Assembly (NCBI RefSeq): GCF_000350225.1
Contig: NW_005178804.1
Location: forward strand, 124,001-188,000
Direction of reading: 5' to 3'
Source: Chondrus crispus
Taxonomy: Eukaryota > Rhodophyta > Florideophyceae > Gigartinales > Gigartinaceae
DNA length: 64,000 nt
The notes below the pieces were generated by a model. That model was not told the DNA's origin. It was given only the letters and a program-made list of their open reading frames with translations, and searched no databases. The translations under genes and the position numbers were made by a program. Shown piece after piece: positions 52,187 through 63,500 of this stretch (positions are counted from its first letter, which is position 1; every line of letters starts with the position of its first letter).

Positions 52187-54328
52187 ATGTCAACAAGAGC
52201 ACCCGGGGACGTCGGTCCCGGGGCGAGCAGAGCCAGATCGGCACGAGCGTCGAGGATCCCGAGGGGTCCTCGCACCCGGAGCCAGGCCAGTACGGCCACG
52301 GACCCCGGAGATCAAGAATCCCCTACGGGGATAGCCGCCGACAAGACTGACCTCGACGAGAAGTTGGAGAAGATGAGCAGCGAAATTCGCGAAGAAGCGA
52401 AGAAAAATCTCGAGGCTGAATTAGCCCTCGTCCGGAAGCAACTGGAGTTGCAAGCATCCGAGTTCCACACCGTTTTGGGAGAGCTGTCGGCTCGAGTGGA
52501 TCTCGTCGAGAAGGAGCGAGGTGAGGCGACCGACGGTCTGGAGCCGGAGGTCCTAGCCTCGTTGAAAATTTCGGTCAAGGACGCGAGGCACGACGCGAAT
52601 CAAGCCTTGGAGTCCTTAGGAAAATTTAGAACAAGCATCGATGACCGATTCGATCGCGCCGCGCAACGTCTCAAGGACCTCGAGCAGGCCGCGGATCAAG
52701 CTCCGCAAGGATCGGACGACGAGCCGCTTCCTTCGGGTAGAGAGGGCGACCGTCGGTCGAAGAAGGACAAGCCCGCTCGGCAGCGGAGTTCTAAGTCGAA
52801 GCCCTCGGAGAAGGACAAGCGACGTGCAAGCAAGGGTCACTGTAGTGACGATCCGGAGAATCGCGACTCACAGTCGGAGTCGCTTGGTCCCTCCGAAGAT
52901 GGTAACTGCGGTTCGTCGAACCATTCGGGCCATTCCGAACGCCGTTCAGAAGACGGAAACGGAATTTCGTCAAGCAAGAAAATTTCCTCCAGACGAGGCG
53001 GAGTCACTTCGTCCGCCTCGCGGAGAGACAAGGACGCAGAGCCCGAAGATGTCGCAACGCGGCGCGGGCCGCGATGGGAGGAGTTGGAGGAGCTGAATCC
53101 GACCAACTACCTCTTCAAGAAGTTACTTTCGTACCGAACGTACCGCTTGCGGAACCCGCAGACATATTTGTCAAGTTCGCGGCGGTCCGCCGTGCGAAAA
53201 ATCAGGAGAGATATTCCGTCTAAGGTGAAGAAGGACAACACGTTCACAGGAGAGGACGGGGTCCTTGTGTTGGATTTTTTGGCAAAGTTAGTTCAAGAGT
53301 TTGATACTCAAGAAATGAACGAGGGGCAAGCGATCCGTTTGTTGCCTGAATTTTTAAGCGGAATCGCCTTGAGACAGTACACTTCGGTGTCTCAGACGGC
53401 CGGGGCCCATCACGGAAAGATATCCGTTTGGCCAGAGGCCGTACAGTGGTTGTTGAGGAGTTTCGCAACCGACGAGGCGATCCGTCAAGCCGTGCTCGCA
53501 TTGCGAGAAGTTCAGCAAAGACCGTCTGAAGACGAGATGGAATTTTATATCCGTCTGACGGACGCAAGCAATCGATGTGGAAACGTATATTCGATGGAAG
53601 AACAGATGACGATGTTTATTGAAGGACTCGATTCGAGTATCAAGCCGATGGTATCTCAATACCGGCAAGACAATCGGGTCGTTTCATTTTTGAGACTAGT
53701 GAATTTCGCGAAGGCGCATGGCTCGGCGAGCCGCGCTAAGGACAAGAAGACCAAGAAGGTCACGATTCAGACGCCGTCGACATTCAGGGCGGGGAAGAAG
53801 CCGAGGGCTTCTTATCCCGGTCGCAAAAGTCACGCCGCAGTCCATTTAGCCGAGTCCATGTCCGCGTCAGATGAGCGCGGTGCGCATGGAAAAAGCGAAA
53901 ATCACTACGAAGGAGCGTTAGTAGCCGAAGGCGAGTTCATTGAGCCATCGGAGGGCTACGGACACGAGGACTACGGGGACAGCGGGTCGTCAACTTTACT
54001 GACACCTGCATACACGACGGAGTCGTTTTCAGAGCCCACGGATCCCGTGATGATGTTTCGGGGGCGCGGCCACACGCCGGCGCCGCGCATTCCGATGGAA
54101 GACAAGGGTACGACGTTTCGAAGGCCAGACTGGATGGGAAGGCTGCAACGCCAAGGAAGGCCGCCGGCCCGTGGAGGACTTAGGACGCCGTATCCCGTCA
54201 AGACGCACGGTCTGGTGTGCTATCATTGCTATGAAAAGGGGCACGCCGCGCCAACGTGCATTCTTTCCCTCCGGGAAATGCACCGAGTTTGGAAAATTAT
54301 GAGGCGTTGTCTCCGATGGAGAGGTTAG
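52187..54328 (+). CDS. gag: Gag polyprotein of element E
   Basis: 713 residues from MSTRAPGDVG. A long coiled coil lies near the start (DEKLEKMSSEIREEAKKNLEAELALVRKQLEL), then a Ser/Lys/Glu-rich linker (KKDKPARQRSSKSKPSEKDK), a capsid-like core (GEDGVLVLDFLAKLVQEFDTQ; LLPEFLSGIALRQYTS; DEMEFYIRLTDASNRCG) and a CCHC knuckle CYHCYEKGHAAPTC near residue 680. The true C-terminus is uncertain: after HRV at about 54283 another frame (LENYEALSPMERLGIP) fits the post-knuckle region of related Gags better, suggesting a one-base frameshift. Only distantly related to Gag of A-C. Confidence 0.85.
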   Translation: MSTRAPGDVGPGASRARSARASRIPRGPRTRSQASTATDPGDQESPTGIAADKTDLDEKLEKMSSEIREEAKKNLEAELALVRKQLELQASEFHTVLGELSARVDLVEKERGEATDGLEPEVLASLKISVKDARHDANQALESLGKFRTSIDDRFDRAAQRLKDLEQAADQAPQGSDDEPLPSGREGDRRSKKDKPARQRSSKSKPSEKDKRRASKGHCSDDPENRDSQSESLGPSEDGNCGSSNHSGHSERRSEDGNGISSSKKISSRRGGVTSSASRRDKDAEPEDVATRRGPRWEELEELNPTNYLFKKLLSYRTYRLRNPQTYLSSSRRSAVRKIRRDIPSKVKKDNTFTGEDGVLVLDFLAKLVQEFDTQEMNEGQAIRLLPEFLSGIALRQYTSVSQTAGAHHGKISVWPEAVQWLLRSFATDEAIRQAVLALREVQQRPSEDEMEFYIRLTDASNRCGNVYSMEEQMTMFIEGLDSSIKPMVSQYRQDNRVVSFLRLVNFAKAHGSASRAKDKKTKKVTIQTPSTFRAGKKPRASYPGRKSHAAVHLAESMSASDERGAHGKSENHYEGALVAEGEFIEPSEGYGHEDYGDSGSSTLLTPAYTTESFSEPTDPVMMFRGRGHTPAPRIPMEDKGTTFRRPDWMGRLQRQGRPPARGGLRTPYPVKTHGLVCYHCYEKGHAAPTCILSLREMHRVWKIMRRCLRWRG

Positions 54329-54362
54329 GGATACCATCGACGAGTTACCTGAAGGTCAAGAA

Positions 54363-55389
54363 TTGGTTCGATTCGCAGACGGCGAGCACGCCGAGTGCTT
54401 CAACGCCGAGGTCGAACCAACCCTTCAGAGGGCCCACCGCGGGGCCCGCGCCGTCGGATGTGAGAAGGATCCCGCAGCGGCAGGAAAACTAGAGAGGGGA
54501 ATCTCGCATGAGTCGCGAGAGGCACAGGGTCGACGTACTGTGCCCGGGGCTCAGCCCCGTTCCCCGTCTCTAAAGGAAAAGTCAGGCCTCGAAGAGGAGG
54601 TTGTTGGATTGGTGGATAAGCCCAAAGGGCCAGCTCAAGTCAAGAAAAATTTGAGCCGAGCCCGAGATCATCCGCTGGAAGAAGTTCGAAGACCCTGGTA
54701 CAGGGTTAAGCGAAGGGAGTGTCCCGAGAAGATTTTGGTCCTTGCGCGAAAAAACTACAAAGTTTACGCGGACATCGGACCCACAATTGGATTGATGAGC
54801 CGGGTGTTGTCTGTTTTAGACACCGGCGCGGGACCAAACCTTGTGCGAAAATCGGAACTCCCAGCTGGAATGGAATCTCTAGTGTCCTACGGACCGACCC
54901 AAGATATCGGCGACGCGAACAATAGGCCACTCCGGACTCTCGGCACAATTAGAATGCCTGTGAGGCTTGGAAAATTTGTGGCCGCAGCCGAGTTTATTGT
55001 ATGCGAAAAGCTAGCAGTCCCGCTAATTCTAGGCGCGGACTACTGTGACCGGTTTGTGGAAGCAATTTATCCAAGGAAGAAAACGGTTGAGTTGGCGGAT
55101 TTCTCGGAGGTTCCGATAGTTAGGCGGTTCTCGACGAGAAAAGGGAAGAAGAATCTCGTCGCGGGAGAGGACGAAATGATGGAAAGGGGGAGCGAATTTC
55201 TCCTAAGGTAAAAGTGGCAAGAGCCACGACTATCGAGCCAGGGACGCAATGCGTCGTGGAATGCACCTCGAGAAGGGCGGGCTTGGTGGTGGTTCAGCCG
55301 TACTCGTCGTTGTACGAAAGGCACGGGTTGACGTGCACGAATGGTGTCGTTCAGGTTGAGCCTGACAGGCCATTTCGTTTACTCGTTGC
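54363..55389 (+). pseudogene. pol: Protease and start of pol of element E, frameshifted and split
   Basis: Open from 54363 to 55211 with an aspartic protease VLDTGAGPNLVRKSELP and PLILGADYCD. A frameshift near 55160-55200 is needed to reach the following pol stretch (55214 on: TIEPGTQCVVECTS, HGLTCTNGVVQVEP, RPFRLLVA), which lies in another frame. Coding sequence stops at 55389, at the LTR of D, and continues in phase on the minus strand from 26941. The protease has the usual D-T-G, unlike A-C. Confidence 0.85.
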
Positions 55390-56008
55390 TGTAGCATAAA
55401 CACCCCTAAACGGATAGGGGTGTATGCTTAGTCCTGGAAGACCCGTACGTACGAGAAGACGGGAGAAGTCGGACCAGCTAACGAAACCGGAGCACGGGCC
55501 CGAGTAGCGTGGTAGAGCGGGATCGGGGGGAGGACGCGCACACGCGCGGGCCGATCTACGCCTCGACGCCCCGGAGCAGCGCTGGGTTACGTTCCAGCGC
55601 TGACGGGCGGAGGTGGATCTAGGCTCGCTCGCGTGCTCGCGCGTCCTCTACCCGCGCTCGGTCTCGCCTTAAGGTAGCTAACGGAAGCTTCCTTAGGATA
55701 AGCTGGAAGTCAGACCTAGGCGGTCGGTCGTGGACAAGTCCGTGCTTGTCCCCCTCGCCGCCGCCGGTCCGCTCCGTCATTTAATGTACAATTAGTCTAT
55801 CGTAACTTAGTACAGTACGTACTGTACTATGGGGCACTACTGTAGTCGGCACTGTCAGCCGACGGGGCTGACTGTATACGTGTCGTAAACGTATAGTACA
55901 CGTGGGGGCGCGTGCCCCCGTACACGTGTGGTACCGGCTGTCTGTAAGGTTCGTGCCTTACAGAGCCGGATCCAATTTCTAATCTAATTCTTTTGTAGTT
56001 ATACTACA
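55390..56008 (-). repeat. 3' LTR of element D
   Basis: 619 bp, the complement of 39454-40072, without the 35-bp duplication found in B's 5' LTR. Confidence 0.93.
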
Positions 56009-56025
56009 CCACCCCCCCCCTCAAG
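56009..56025 (-). promoter_or_regulatory. Polypurine tract of element D
   Basis: Minus strand CTTGAGGGGGGGGGTGG directly before the LTR. The pol-end copy ggacgtccgcgtcc adjoins it at 56029-56042. Confidence 0.85.
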
Positions 56026-56026
56026 C

Positions 56027-58555
56027 GTGGACGTCCGCGTCCACATGTGCTTGAGGGGAGCGGAAATGTCCGAGCTTGTAGTCGTCTCGAGCCCTCCGCG
56101 TACCTCTCGCGATCGCGTTCCATCGTCACGCCCCTCTTTTCCCGGACGGTGGCCTATGCGCGTGCTGGCCGGTCCCCTTCTCTTCTCCACCTCCGGTGCT
56201 GACCCCTATTTCTGCTTGATCCCCTCTTCGCGTTTGTTTTCTCTGATTATCGTACGCGCAACCGGGCCCGTCGGCTCCCCCCTTCTCGTTGTCATGGCAG
56301 GTTCCCCGCCGACTGGGGCCCTAGCGGGAACAGACCCCTTGCACTGTGAGCCGTCTCGCTTCGCAATCGTTGCATCAGCTGTCGAAGGTCCGGTCCGTTC
56401 CCAAGGTTCCACGGCAAGGCAAGAGGCATCTCCGCTCCAAGACGCGTCGATTACGCCCGTGGTCTCCTCCCTTCCGCCGTTCCAGCAAGGGCGGCGGTCC
56501 CGTGAGACTACGTTGTCCACGGAGTTGGGTGCCGCCCCTGCAGTGGCTTCCGTCGCCGCTGCGCAGTCCAACGTTGGGGTGGAGCGGAATGGTGAGGCCC
56601 CGTCGTCGGGGCGGGGGAGCGCGGCGTACGAGCCCGCGGAGGGGTCGTATGGCGCTTATGGGAGCTGTCGGCGCCCCGGGACACCGCCCGAGGCGTCTCG
56701 GGATATCCGTTGTATAGCCCAGGAGGACGCAGCAACCACGACGCAGTGGTTGGGCGTACCCCTCGAGCGATCGACGCCACTTCCTCTTGGTCGTCTAAGG
56801 TACGCATGGCGTCGTTACGCTCGATCAGGGATCACCGTCGGCGAGATCCTCTCGCAGGGTCGGGTACGTCCCGACCTGTTACGTATCCGTCTCATATACG
56901 CAGAGGGCCTGATCGAAGAGGCCTCGCTTGCCTTGGGACGTTTGCTGGCCGAGGGGACCGGTGCCCCATACCAGCTACCAGATGAAATCCCCAGTGACAG
57001 AACAATCGTATACAGTATAGAAGAGGCGGAGTATGTTGATCGCATGGCGACGTATATGTTCCACCCCGGCCCCCGGGGTCCTCAACGGTTTGTACTTGCA
57101 GAGGTGGCGGGACTGTACGTGAGCCCCCGGCCATATGCGTACTCGAGAACGCGTGCGGCACTGCAGAAGTCTGCCTGTTCCTTAATGAGACTCCATTCGA
57201 TTGCCCTAGCCCCGCATGATTGGTCTGCTTATCGCCAAGCGAGCGAGGCGGACGGCCGCGTTTTGCGGTCTGCATCGTTCGAACGTGGGTTGTCGACGGA
57301 CGACTTCCCTGAATTACCCACGTCGATACGGGAGGCTTTTCCTTCCTTGGGAGTACACGTCTTACTCCCCTACGCCCTCAAGCATTTCGGCTATGCTTGC
57401 TCGGACCGACACCACCCCGCTCACGAGGTCCTCCTCGATAACGTGGAGCGAGAGTGGGCTTGGTCGGTCGGAAACGCTTTTATGAACGAGGTTTCCATCA
57501 ACGGGAGGGTCTTCGTACAGCCCGGTTCGGTACTGTCTTTTCTTGGTAGGGTCGCTCCGGAGCTCCCTGACGTCGCGTTGCATCCACTTGAACACGGTAC
57601 GCAGCACGTGTCGTGGTCCTACTCTTTTGTCCTTGACCTGATGCACCGCTCCTTGGACGTGCCGGAACGCAACCACCGTCCCTGGACGGACTATACGACC
57701 AACCTGCGCAGCACGTTTCTGGCATACGACCGTCGTGCGGACGCCTTCGTGGCACGCCCTAATCCACCCGCCAGCGGGACGTACCGCGGCGGCGCCGGAG
57801 TTGGATCGGCGGTGCGGGAAGCCCGCAGGAAACGTTACAGGGACTTAGACGGAGAGCCGACTACCCCCCTACATGTGGGGGCGAATCCCTTCCGCGCCCC
57901 TCCCGCGTTCGATGCGAGTCAGGGCGTCGCGGTGGGGTCTCCAACTCCGTCACTCCCTCCTCTAAACATCCCCGGCGGCGCCTCTATTCAGCACTTCACG
58001 ATAACGAGAGACGAAATCAGGGCCTTCCCTGATCTTGTGCTGGCCTTGGGGAACTCGGTCGACCGAACTTGGCGCGTGAGTAGCCTCCTCAGTACGCTGG
58101 CTGGTTGGTACCTGGCTCGTAGCGCAGAGGCGTGTCGCCTTGGGGATGAACGCGCTGCCCTTTCTTCTCAGCTACGTCAGCTACAGAGTGAACTGGGGGA
58201 CTTACGGGAGTCCTCCCTTCGTCAGGAAGGCGCTTTGGAACGTGCGGTTACTGAGCGAGATCGCTACCGCCGTGAGCGTGACACTCTCCGATCTCTCTCC
58301 GCCATGCACCCTTCGTCCGGTTCCGTGCCGCGTCCGAGGATTCCGGACCCTTATGAGGGGAGGGCGTACGTTCCCCCTCCAGTCGGCGAGATGGTTGCGC
58401 CCGTAGTTCCTCCGCACCCTTGGCCTCGTCACGTCGAGGTGGTGATGCCCCCTCGCGATGAGGTGGCGACGGAGACGCCCCGTCATCCTAGCTACTGTCC
58501 TCCGAGCACTTACGTTCTGGGGTCGGCGGCTCCTCCTGGCGGTACGAACCGCTAA
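56027..58555 (+). CDS. Antisense ORF of element D (up to 842 residues), unknown function
   Basis: Nearly the same as 36907-39435 in B; residue differences include FSTSG/FSTSR, RTIVY/RTFVY and SGTYRG/SWTYRG. The likely start is ATG 56294 (MAGSPPTG), conserved in A; translation from 56027 would need a GTG start inside the pol-end repeat. No poly(A) hexamer is visible soon after the stop, unlike A and E. Its domains are described under the B copy. It lies on the same strand as the E half to its left but belongs to the D module. Confidence 0.8.
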   Translation: MDVRVHMCLRGAEMSELVVVSSPPRTSRDRVPSSRPSFPGRWPMRVLAGPLLFSTSGADPYFCLIPSSRLFSLIIVRATGPVGSPLLVVMAGSPPTGALAGTDPLHCEPSRFAIVASAVEGPVRSQGSTARQEASPLQDASITPVVSSLPPFQQGRRSRETTLSTELGAAPAVASVAAAQSNVGVERNGEAPSSGRGSAAYEPAEGSYGAYGSCRRPGTPPEASRDIRCIAQEDAATTTQWLGVPLERSTPLPLGRLRYAWRRYARSGITVGEILSQGRVRPDLLRIRLIYAEGLIEEASLALGRLLAEGTGAPYQLPDEIPSDRTIVYSIEEAEYVDRMATYMFHPGPRGPQRFVLAEVAGLYVSPRPYAYSRTRAALQKSACSLMRLHSIALAPHDWSAYRQASEADGRVLRSASFERGLSTDDFPELPTSIREAFPSLGVHVLLPYALKHFGYACSDRHHPAHEVLLDNVEREWAWSVGNAFMNEVSINGRVFVQPGSVLSFLGRVAPELPDVALHPLEHGTQHVSWSYSFVLDLMHRSLDVPERNHRPWTDYTTNLRSTFLAYDRRADAFVARPNPPASGTYRGGAGVGSAVREARRKRYRDLDGEPTTPLHVGANPFRAPPAFDASQGVAVGSPTPSLPPLNIPGGASIQHFTITRDEIRAFPDLVLALGNSVDRTWRVSSLLSTLAGWYLARSAEACRLGDERAALSSQLRQLQSELGDLRESSLRQEGALERAVTERDRYRRERDTLRSLSAMHPSSGSVPRPRIPDPYEGRAYVPPPVGEMVAPVVPPHPWPRHVEVVMPPRDEVATETPRHPSYCPPSTYVLGSAAPPGGTNR

Positions 58556-60546
58556 TACAGCGCTGTCCCCCTTCGTGCGGCGCCTCTTTCCCCCTTGATC
58601 ACTCCGATCTTCGTAAAGCCACTTAGGGCCCCTTTTTGCTTCCTTGCTCATCCGGTCGTTACGACAGCATACGGGGCGCGTATACGATAAGAGAAAGTAT
58701 CATCTCCACGGGGGCCCTTCCCCGTGCATGCGGAATCGGCGTAGGCAGGGAGACGCGTGGCATGCATCCTCCGTTCATGAGGAGCGCTGAGCTCGTCACG
58801 ACCGACCGGTACTGCACTCCTCCTTCCGCGGATGCCCTACAGGGCCCACGAGCCGGACGGACCGTTCGCCATGCGAAGTAGCATCCACGTTCGCAGTAGG
58901 GAGCAGGTTGCTCCGTGTGGCTCGTCCTTGCTGGCCTTGGAGCTTTCCCTTACGCGATTCGAGTCCGTGATCTCGTCGCCGGTCGTCTGGTGGTGCCCCC
59001 CTCAATTCCTTCCTTCGCGCTCGACTCCTTCTCTGAGCGTCCTCCCTACGGCGCGGGACGCCAGTTCCCCGGGGCACGGGCTAAGTCACGCGACAGAGCT
59101 GATGCTCCAAACGGACAGTGGGTCGTACCGCCTTCTGCCGTGCTACCGCGCGCACGGATGCTGCCTCGTCCGTGTGGGGCAGGGACGTCGAGGAGCAGTG
59201 CCCTTGGACTCACCCTCCTCCTTGCCGGAACTGTGGTTGCCTGGCTTGGTCGTCGGCGGGGGTTAGGGTCCGCCTTCTAGGGGCGTAGGGAGAGCCGTCC
59301 CTCCCTCCGTATTTGGGCTTCCGAAAGGGGGCCGTACCCCTTCCTCCCCTCACGCCCGGTCCCCTTGTCGACTTCCTGTCCGTGCCGCCTTACCACTTTG
59401 GTGCCAGCTTGACGGCGCCGTGCCGTTCGGGTCGCCTGCGCAGTACGCGGTTGCGGGAGGAAAGGCTACTACAAGGGAGCCGAGTGGCGTGCGCGCTTCT
59501 CGAGGGGACGTCCTCCTCGATGGTAACAGCTGTTGTCGGGTCCGTCTTCCCTCCGGGAGTGAGGGAGGGGTCCGTGTACGGTGCTTGCTCCCATACCACC
59601 GTCCGAGGAGCCGAGTACAACAGCCATGGCGGGTCGGCCCGCCATGTATTGCGTGGCCCTCATGCGGCGCGTGCGCACCTTTGCGCACGTGAGTGGCGTC
59701 TGTCGCGCGCGCTCCCTCTTTTTTCGTTATTTTCTTCGCAGTTGGTGGCGGATTGACACCGGCGCCGGTGCTTGCTGTCAGGCGTATGAGCGGCGTGCAC
59801 CTGTGCGCGCGCGTGCGCGCACAGCAACAGCTCTGAGCCCTTGATCCAATCACCCCAAAAAACCACCTCAAAATTTGGCCAATTTTCCCGCCAAAATAAT
59901 TTCAGCAAAAATTAAATCACACTCCGTGATTGGTGCGCTGTCATACGCCTCTGATTATTTTGAGTGTACAGTAGCGGACCGGCGACAGCGGGGGCGGCGC
60001 TTCGCAATGCCGCCTCCGTACAGTATGTAACGATCGGGTTGCGGTCTTGGCCGTTCGTGTGAACCCTCCACCTCTCGCGTACCCGTACTCTCGCGTATCG
60101 GCGCGCATATCTCGCGTACCCGCGCGCATCTTCGAGCCCATTGAGCGCGTCCTCTCGGTGAGGGCTTCGTCTGCGTTCTTGCCACTAACAGAGACTGCTC
60201 TTTCGTCCCTTCGGTTATTACGTGAACCATTCCTTCCTAGACCGTCGTCGCCTGCCATGTTTTCGTCAGACAGTACGTACTGTCTAGTCCCAATGCGCGC
60301 AGAGTTCAGCGAAGCGCCTTGCTCTCCGTGGCGTCCTTCGTACTGCATCCTTCTTCGACGGTTGTGGATGGGTGTTCGTAACCCTGACCTTGCTTGTCAA
60401 TACGTATTGACATGCCTCGCGATTGTCGGCGATCGTCCGTGGGCCTATCCTTCCTGACGTTCCTTGTCTTCCAATTGCGACAGACTTATATAACCGTAAC
60501 GAAACGGTTGCGTTTAGCCGTACCGGAACGGTTGAGGGCCCCTTCC
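58556..60546. other. Spacer of element D between antisense ORF and pol
   Basis: Matches 34964-36906 of B in reverse, except for about 59960-60110, where B has different sequence (35400-35500). The E2F-type site is at 59883-59896. A stretch at 59686-59757 is conserved in A. The open frame 58915-59280 ends in a hydrophobic segment plus RRR but has no ATG. No supported gene. Confidence 0.6.
59883..59896. promoter_or_regulatory. E2F-type consensus site in the spacer of element D
   Basis: TTTTCCCGCCAAAA, the complement of the site at 35565-35578, again beside an ATTGG (CCAAT complement). Confidence 0.4.
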
Positions 60547-63500
60547 TCAAGACTGAACGTCCGCGTTCAGGTCCGAAGTGAGGTCCCTACCGGTGCGCGC
60601 TCGAAGTCGTTTCGCGTAGCGAGACACGAGCTCTTCTGGGACGTGAGTCCGCGCGGTCCAGGTGGGCGTGTCGTAATCCGCCCACTTGATGAGGAACTCC
60701 GGAGTTCCATCCTCCATGACCCGGTGCTTGAGCAGCCGTTCTACTGCGAACTGCGTCCCCTCCCTGACCTTGACGGCAAGGTCACTGGGTGTAGTCGTGC
60801 TCGCCCGAGGCTCGTTCGCCGGTGGGGGTGAGTACACGCAGCGGTCTGCGGAGACGCGCTCGGTCACACCATCGCGGTCGATCGTGATGGTGCGTTTGTC
60901 ATTCGCGAGCACTCGGTACGGTCCGACTGCCGGTGATGCGAGTTTGTTCGACGTCTTCCCCCCATCGGAGGGGTTCGGGTACACGTAATTCCCGGGCTTA
61001 AGACGTGCGTTAATTCTTCGAACGCGCTTGTCGAAGTCGCGTTTGTATCGTGCTTGGGTCCGACGCAAGCTTCCGTAGGCTTTTTGTATCGTATCGTCCA
61101 GCGTTTTTAGGAACTCAGCTCGCTGATTCCCCCTGTCGGCAGGGGGAACGCCATCATCGACTCTTCGAAGGGAGAACTCTGGCGGTGGCCTGCTGAGCAC
61201 GAGCTCAAACGGCGTGGTGCGTGTGGTGCGATGTACGTGGGAGTTGTACGCATACGTAAGCGGCCCCACGTAAACATCCCAGTCGTCTTGGTGCTCGCCT
61301 ACGTAGTTGCGCAGCATTGAGGCGATCGTCCGGTTGTATCGCTCGACTTGTCCGTTCGTCTGCGGATGGTATGCCGACGTATATAGGTTCGTAATTCCGA
61401 GAACCCGGCACGTGCTGTGGAAGAACTTGGCGTTGAACTGCGGTCCGTTATCCGACAGTAACGTGCGCGGGACGCCGTACTTAAATACCCAGGCGTCGCA
61501 GAACGCGACTGCGACGGCGTATGCGGTAATCGTACGTAGCGCGACGACCTGCGTAAGCTTAGTGAAGCGGTCGGTAATTACGAGCAGGAACCTTTTTCCT
61601 GACTTCGTCTTGGGGAGCGGACCCAGAATGTCGATAGCCAGGCTCTCGAGCGGCCGAGTTGCCGGGAACAACCTCAAACGGTTGAGGTGTTTCCGCAACT
61701 TAACCCGGTTCATCGCGCACGTCCGACACCCCCGCACCGTAGCGGCGACATCTGCGGCGAGATGGGGCCAGTAGTACTCGCGACGTAGCGCGTAGTACAT
61801 ACGGTTCTGGCCCGGGTGTCCCGCGATGGCCGGGTTGTGGCACAGGCGAAGGAGCCTGGCGCGGAGCGTCCGAGGTACCACCACCTGTACGATATCAGGG
61901 TCGAAGGGGTGTCTCCGCTTGAGCACCCCCTGGTGGTCCTCGAAGAACGCGGAGTCCCGGGACTCTGACTGTCGTGCCAAAACGGTTTGGCAGAAGTCAT
62001 CCACGCGTTGCTCCTCGGCGATCTCCTCAAACGTAAGAGGGGCCGGTAGGTCGTCCTGCGGAGGAGCGACCGTGGAGGCGGGCGCCCCGACTTCGGGTTC
62101 TTCGGCGCGTTCGAGATCAACGGCGTCGAACTCGTCGTTCTCCTCCCAGAACGGACTGGGTCCTTGAAGAACGGGGGCTTCGTCGTCGCCCCTTGGTTCG
62201 TCGCGCGTTCGGACGCGCGGCCTTCTTCGTGGCCCAGCTTGGCTTCGCGTCGTCGCGAAGACGTGTTCGACCTCGTGGTCGCAATTTCCGGTACAGACGT
62301 GGTCCGCAAGCTCGTTCGATACGTCTCGAACGGTCGTACCCGCGTCGAAGGTGGGGATGTCGTCATCCACTTCGATGGCCGGGCGGGGGTCGCCGGCGAC
62401 TCTTGGCGACACGAGGCGTGACAAGGCGTCCGGTACTTGGTGCACGCGCCCGGGGCGGTACTGGATGGTGAAATCGTATTCAGCCAGACGTAGCCGCCAC
62501 CGGGTGAGCCTTCCGGAACTCTCCGTGAGGGACATGAGCCACCTCAGCGCGTCGTGATCCGTCCGGACGGTGAACTCTGTGCCTTCAACGTACGGCCGTA
62601 GTGTGCGGACGGCCCACACTACGGCGAAGCACTCGCGTTCCGTGGCGCTGTAGTTGCGCTCGCTGTCGTTCAGCGAGTAGGACCAATAGCCTACGGGGCG
62701 CCAATCGTTTGGCTGGTCGTGCTCTTGGAGCAACGTGCAGCCCAACTGGTAGGCGCTCGCATCCGTGTCGATCATGTACGGACGGCCGTACCGCGGAAGG
62801 GCGAGGATCGGCGGAGCGATCATGGACTTCTTGAGGTTCTCGAACGCCTCCCGTTGCGCCTCCGTAGGGTTGTAGAAGTCAGGATCCGAATCCTTACGCG
62901 TCATGTCGGTCAGAGGACGGGCTATCTTCGCGAACCCCTTAACGAATCGGCGGTATACGTTGCACGCCCCGAGGAACGAGCGCACTTGCGTCAGCGTCCT
63001 CGGGAATGTGAAGGTCTTGAAGGCGTCGGCCGCCGTATCGGCCACACTTAACTTACCTGGGGAAATGACGTGCCCCAGGTAGTGTACCTTCGGTTGAAAG
63101 AAGCTACACTTCTTGAGCTTGAGGGAGATTCCGGCACTCCGCAGCAAGCTCAAGACAATGTCGAGATGCTTCGCGTGTTCTCCGTGCGTACGTGAGAACA
63201 CGATGACATCATCCAGGTACACGAGGCATATTTGCCAACGTACGCCAGATAGGATGATGTCGAGTGCGCGTTGGAAGGTGGCCGGTGCCCCTTTTAGTCC
63301 GAACGGCATGCGCAAGTGGCGAAACGTGCCTATGTGCGTCGTAAAGGTGGTCTTATCCCGGTCTTCCGGAGCGACCGGGATCTGCCAATAACCGGAATTG
63401 CAGTCCAACGTGGTGAAGACGGCTGCGTCTCCCAGCGAGTCAATGCAGTCGTCCATCCGAGGCAGCGGATACGAATCCGCTGCAGTCTTCGCGTTGAGAC

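Larger units (their letters stand above)
50996..55389 (+). mobile_element. Gypsy element E, 5' part (LTR, gag, protease)
   Basis: It inserted into pol of C. The internal sequence stops at GTTGC (55385-55389), where the LTR of element D begins, and resumes in phase at 26941 on the minus strand. See 17144-26941 for the 3' part. Confidence 0.9.
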
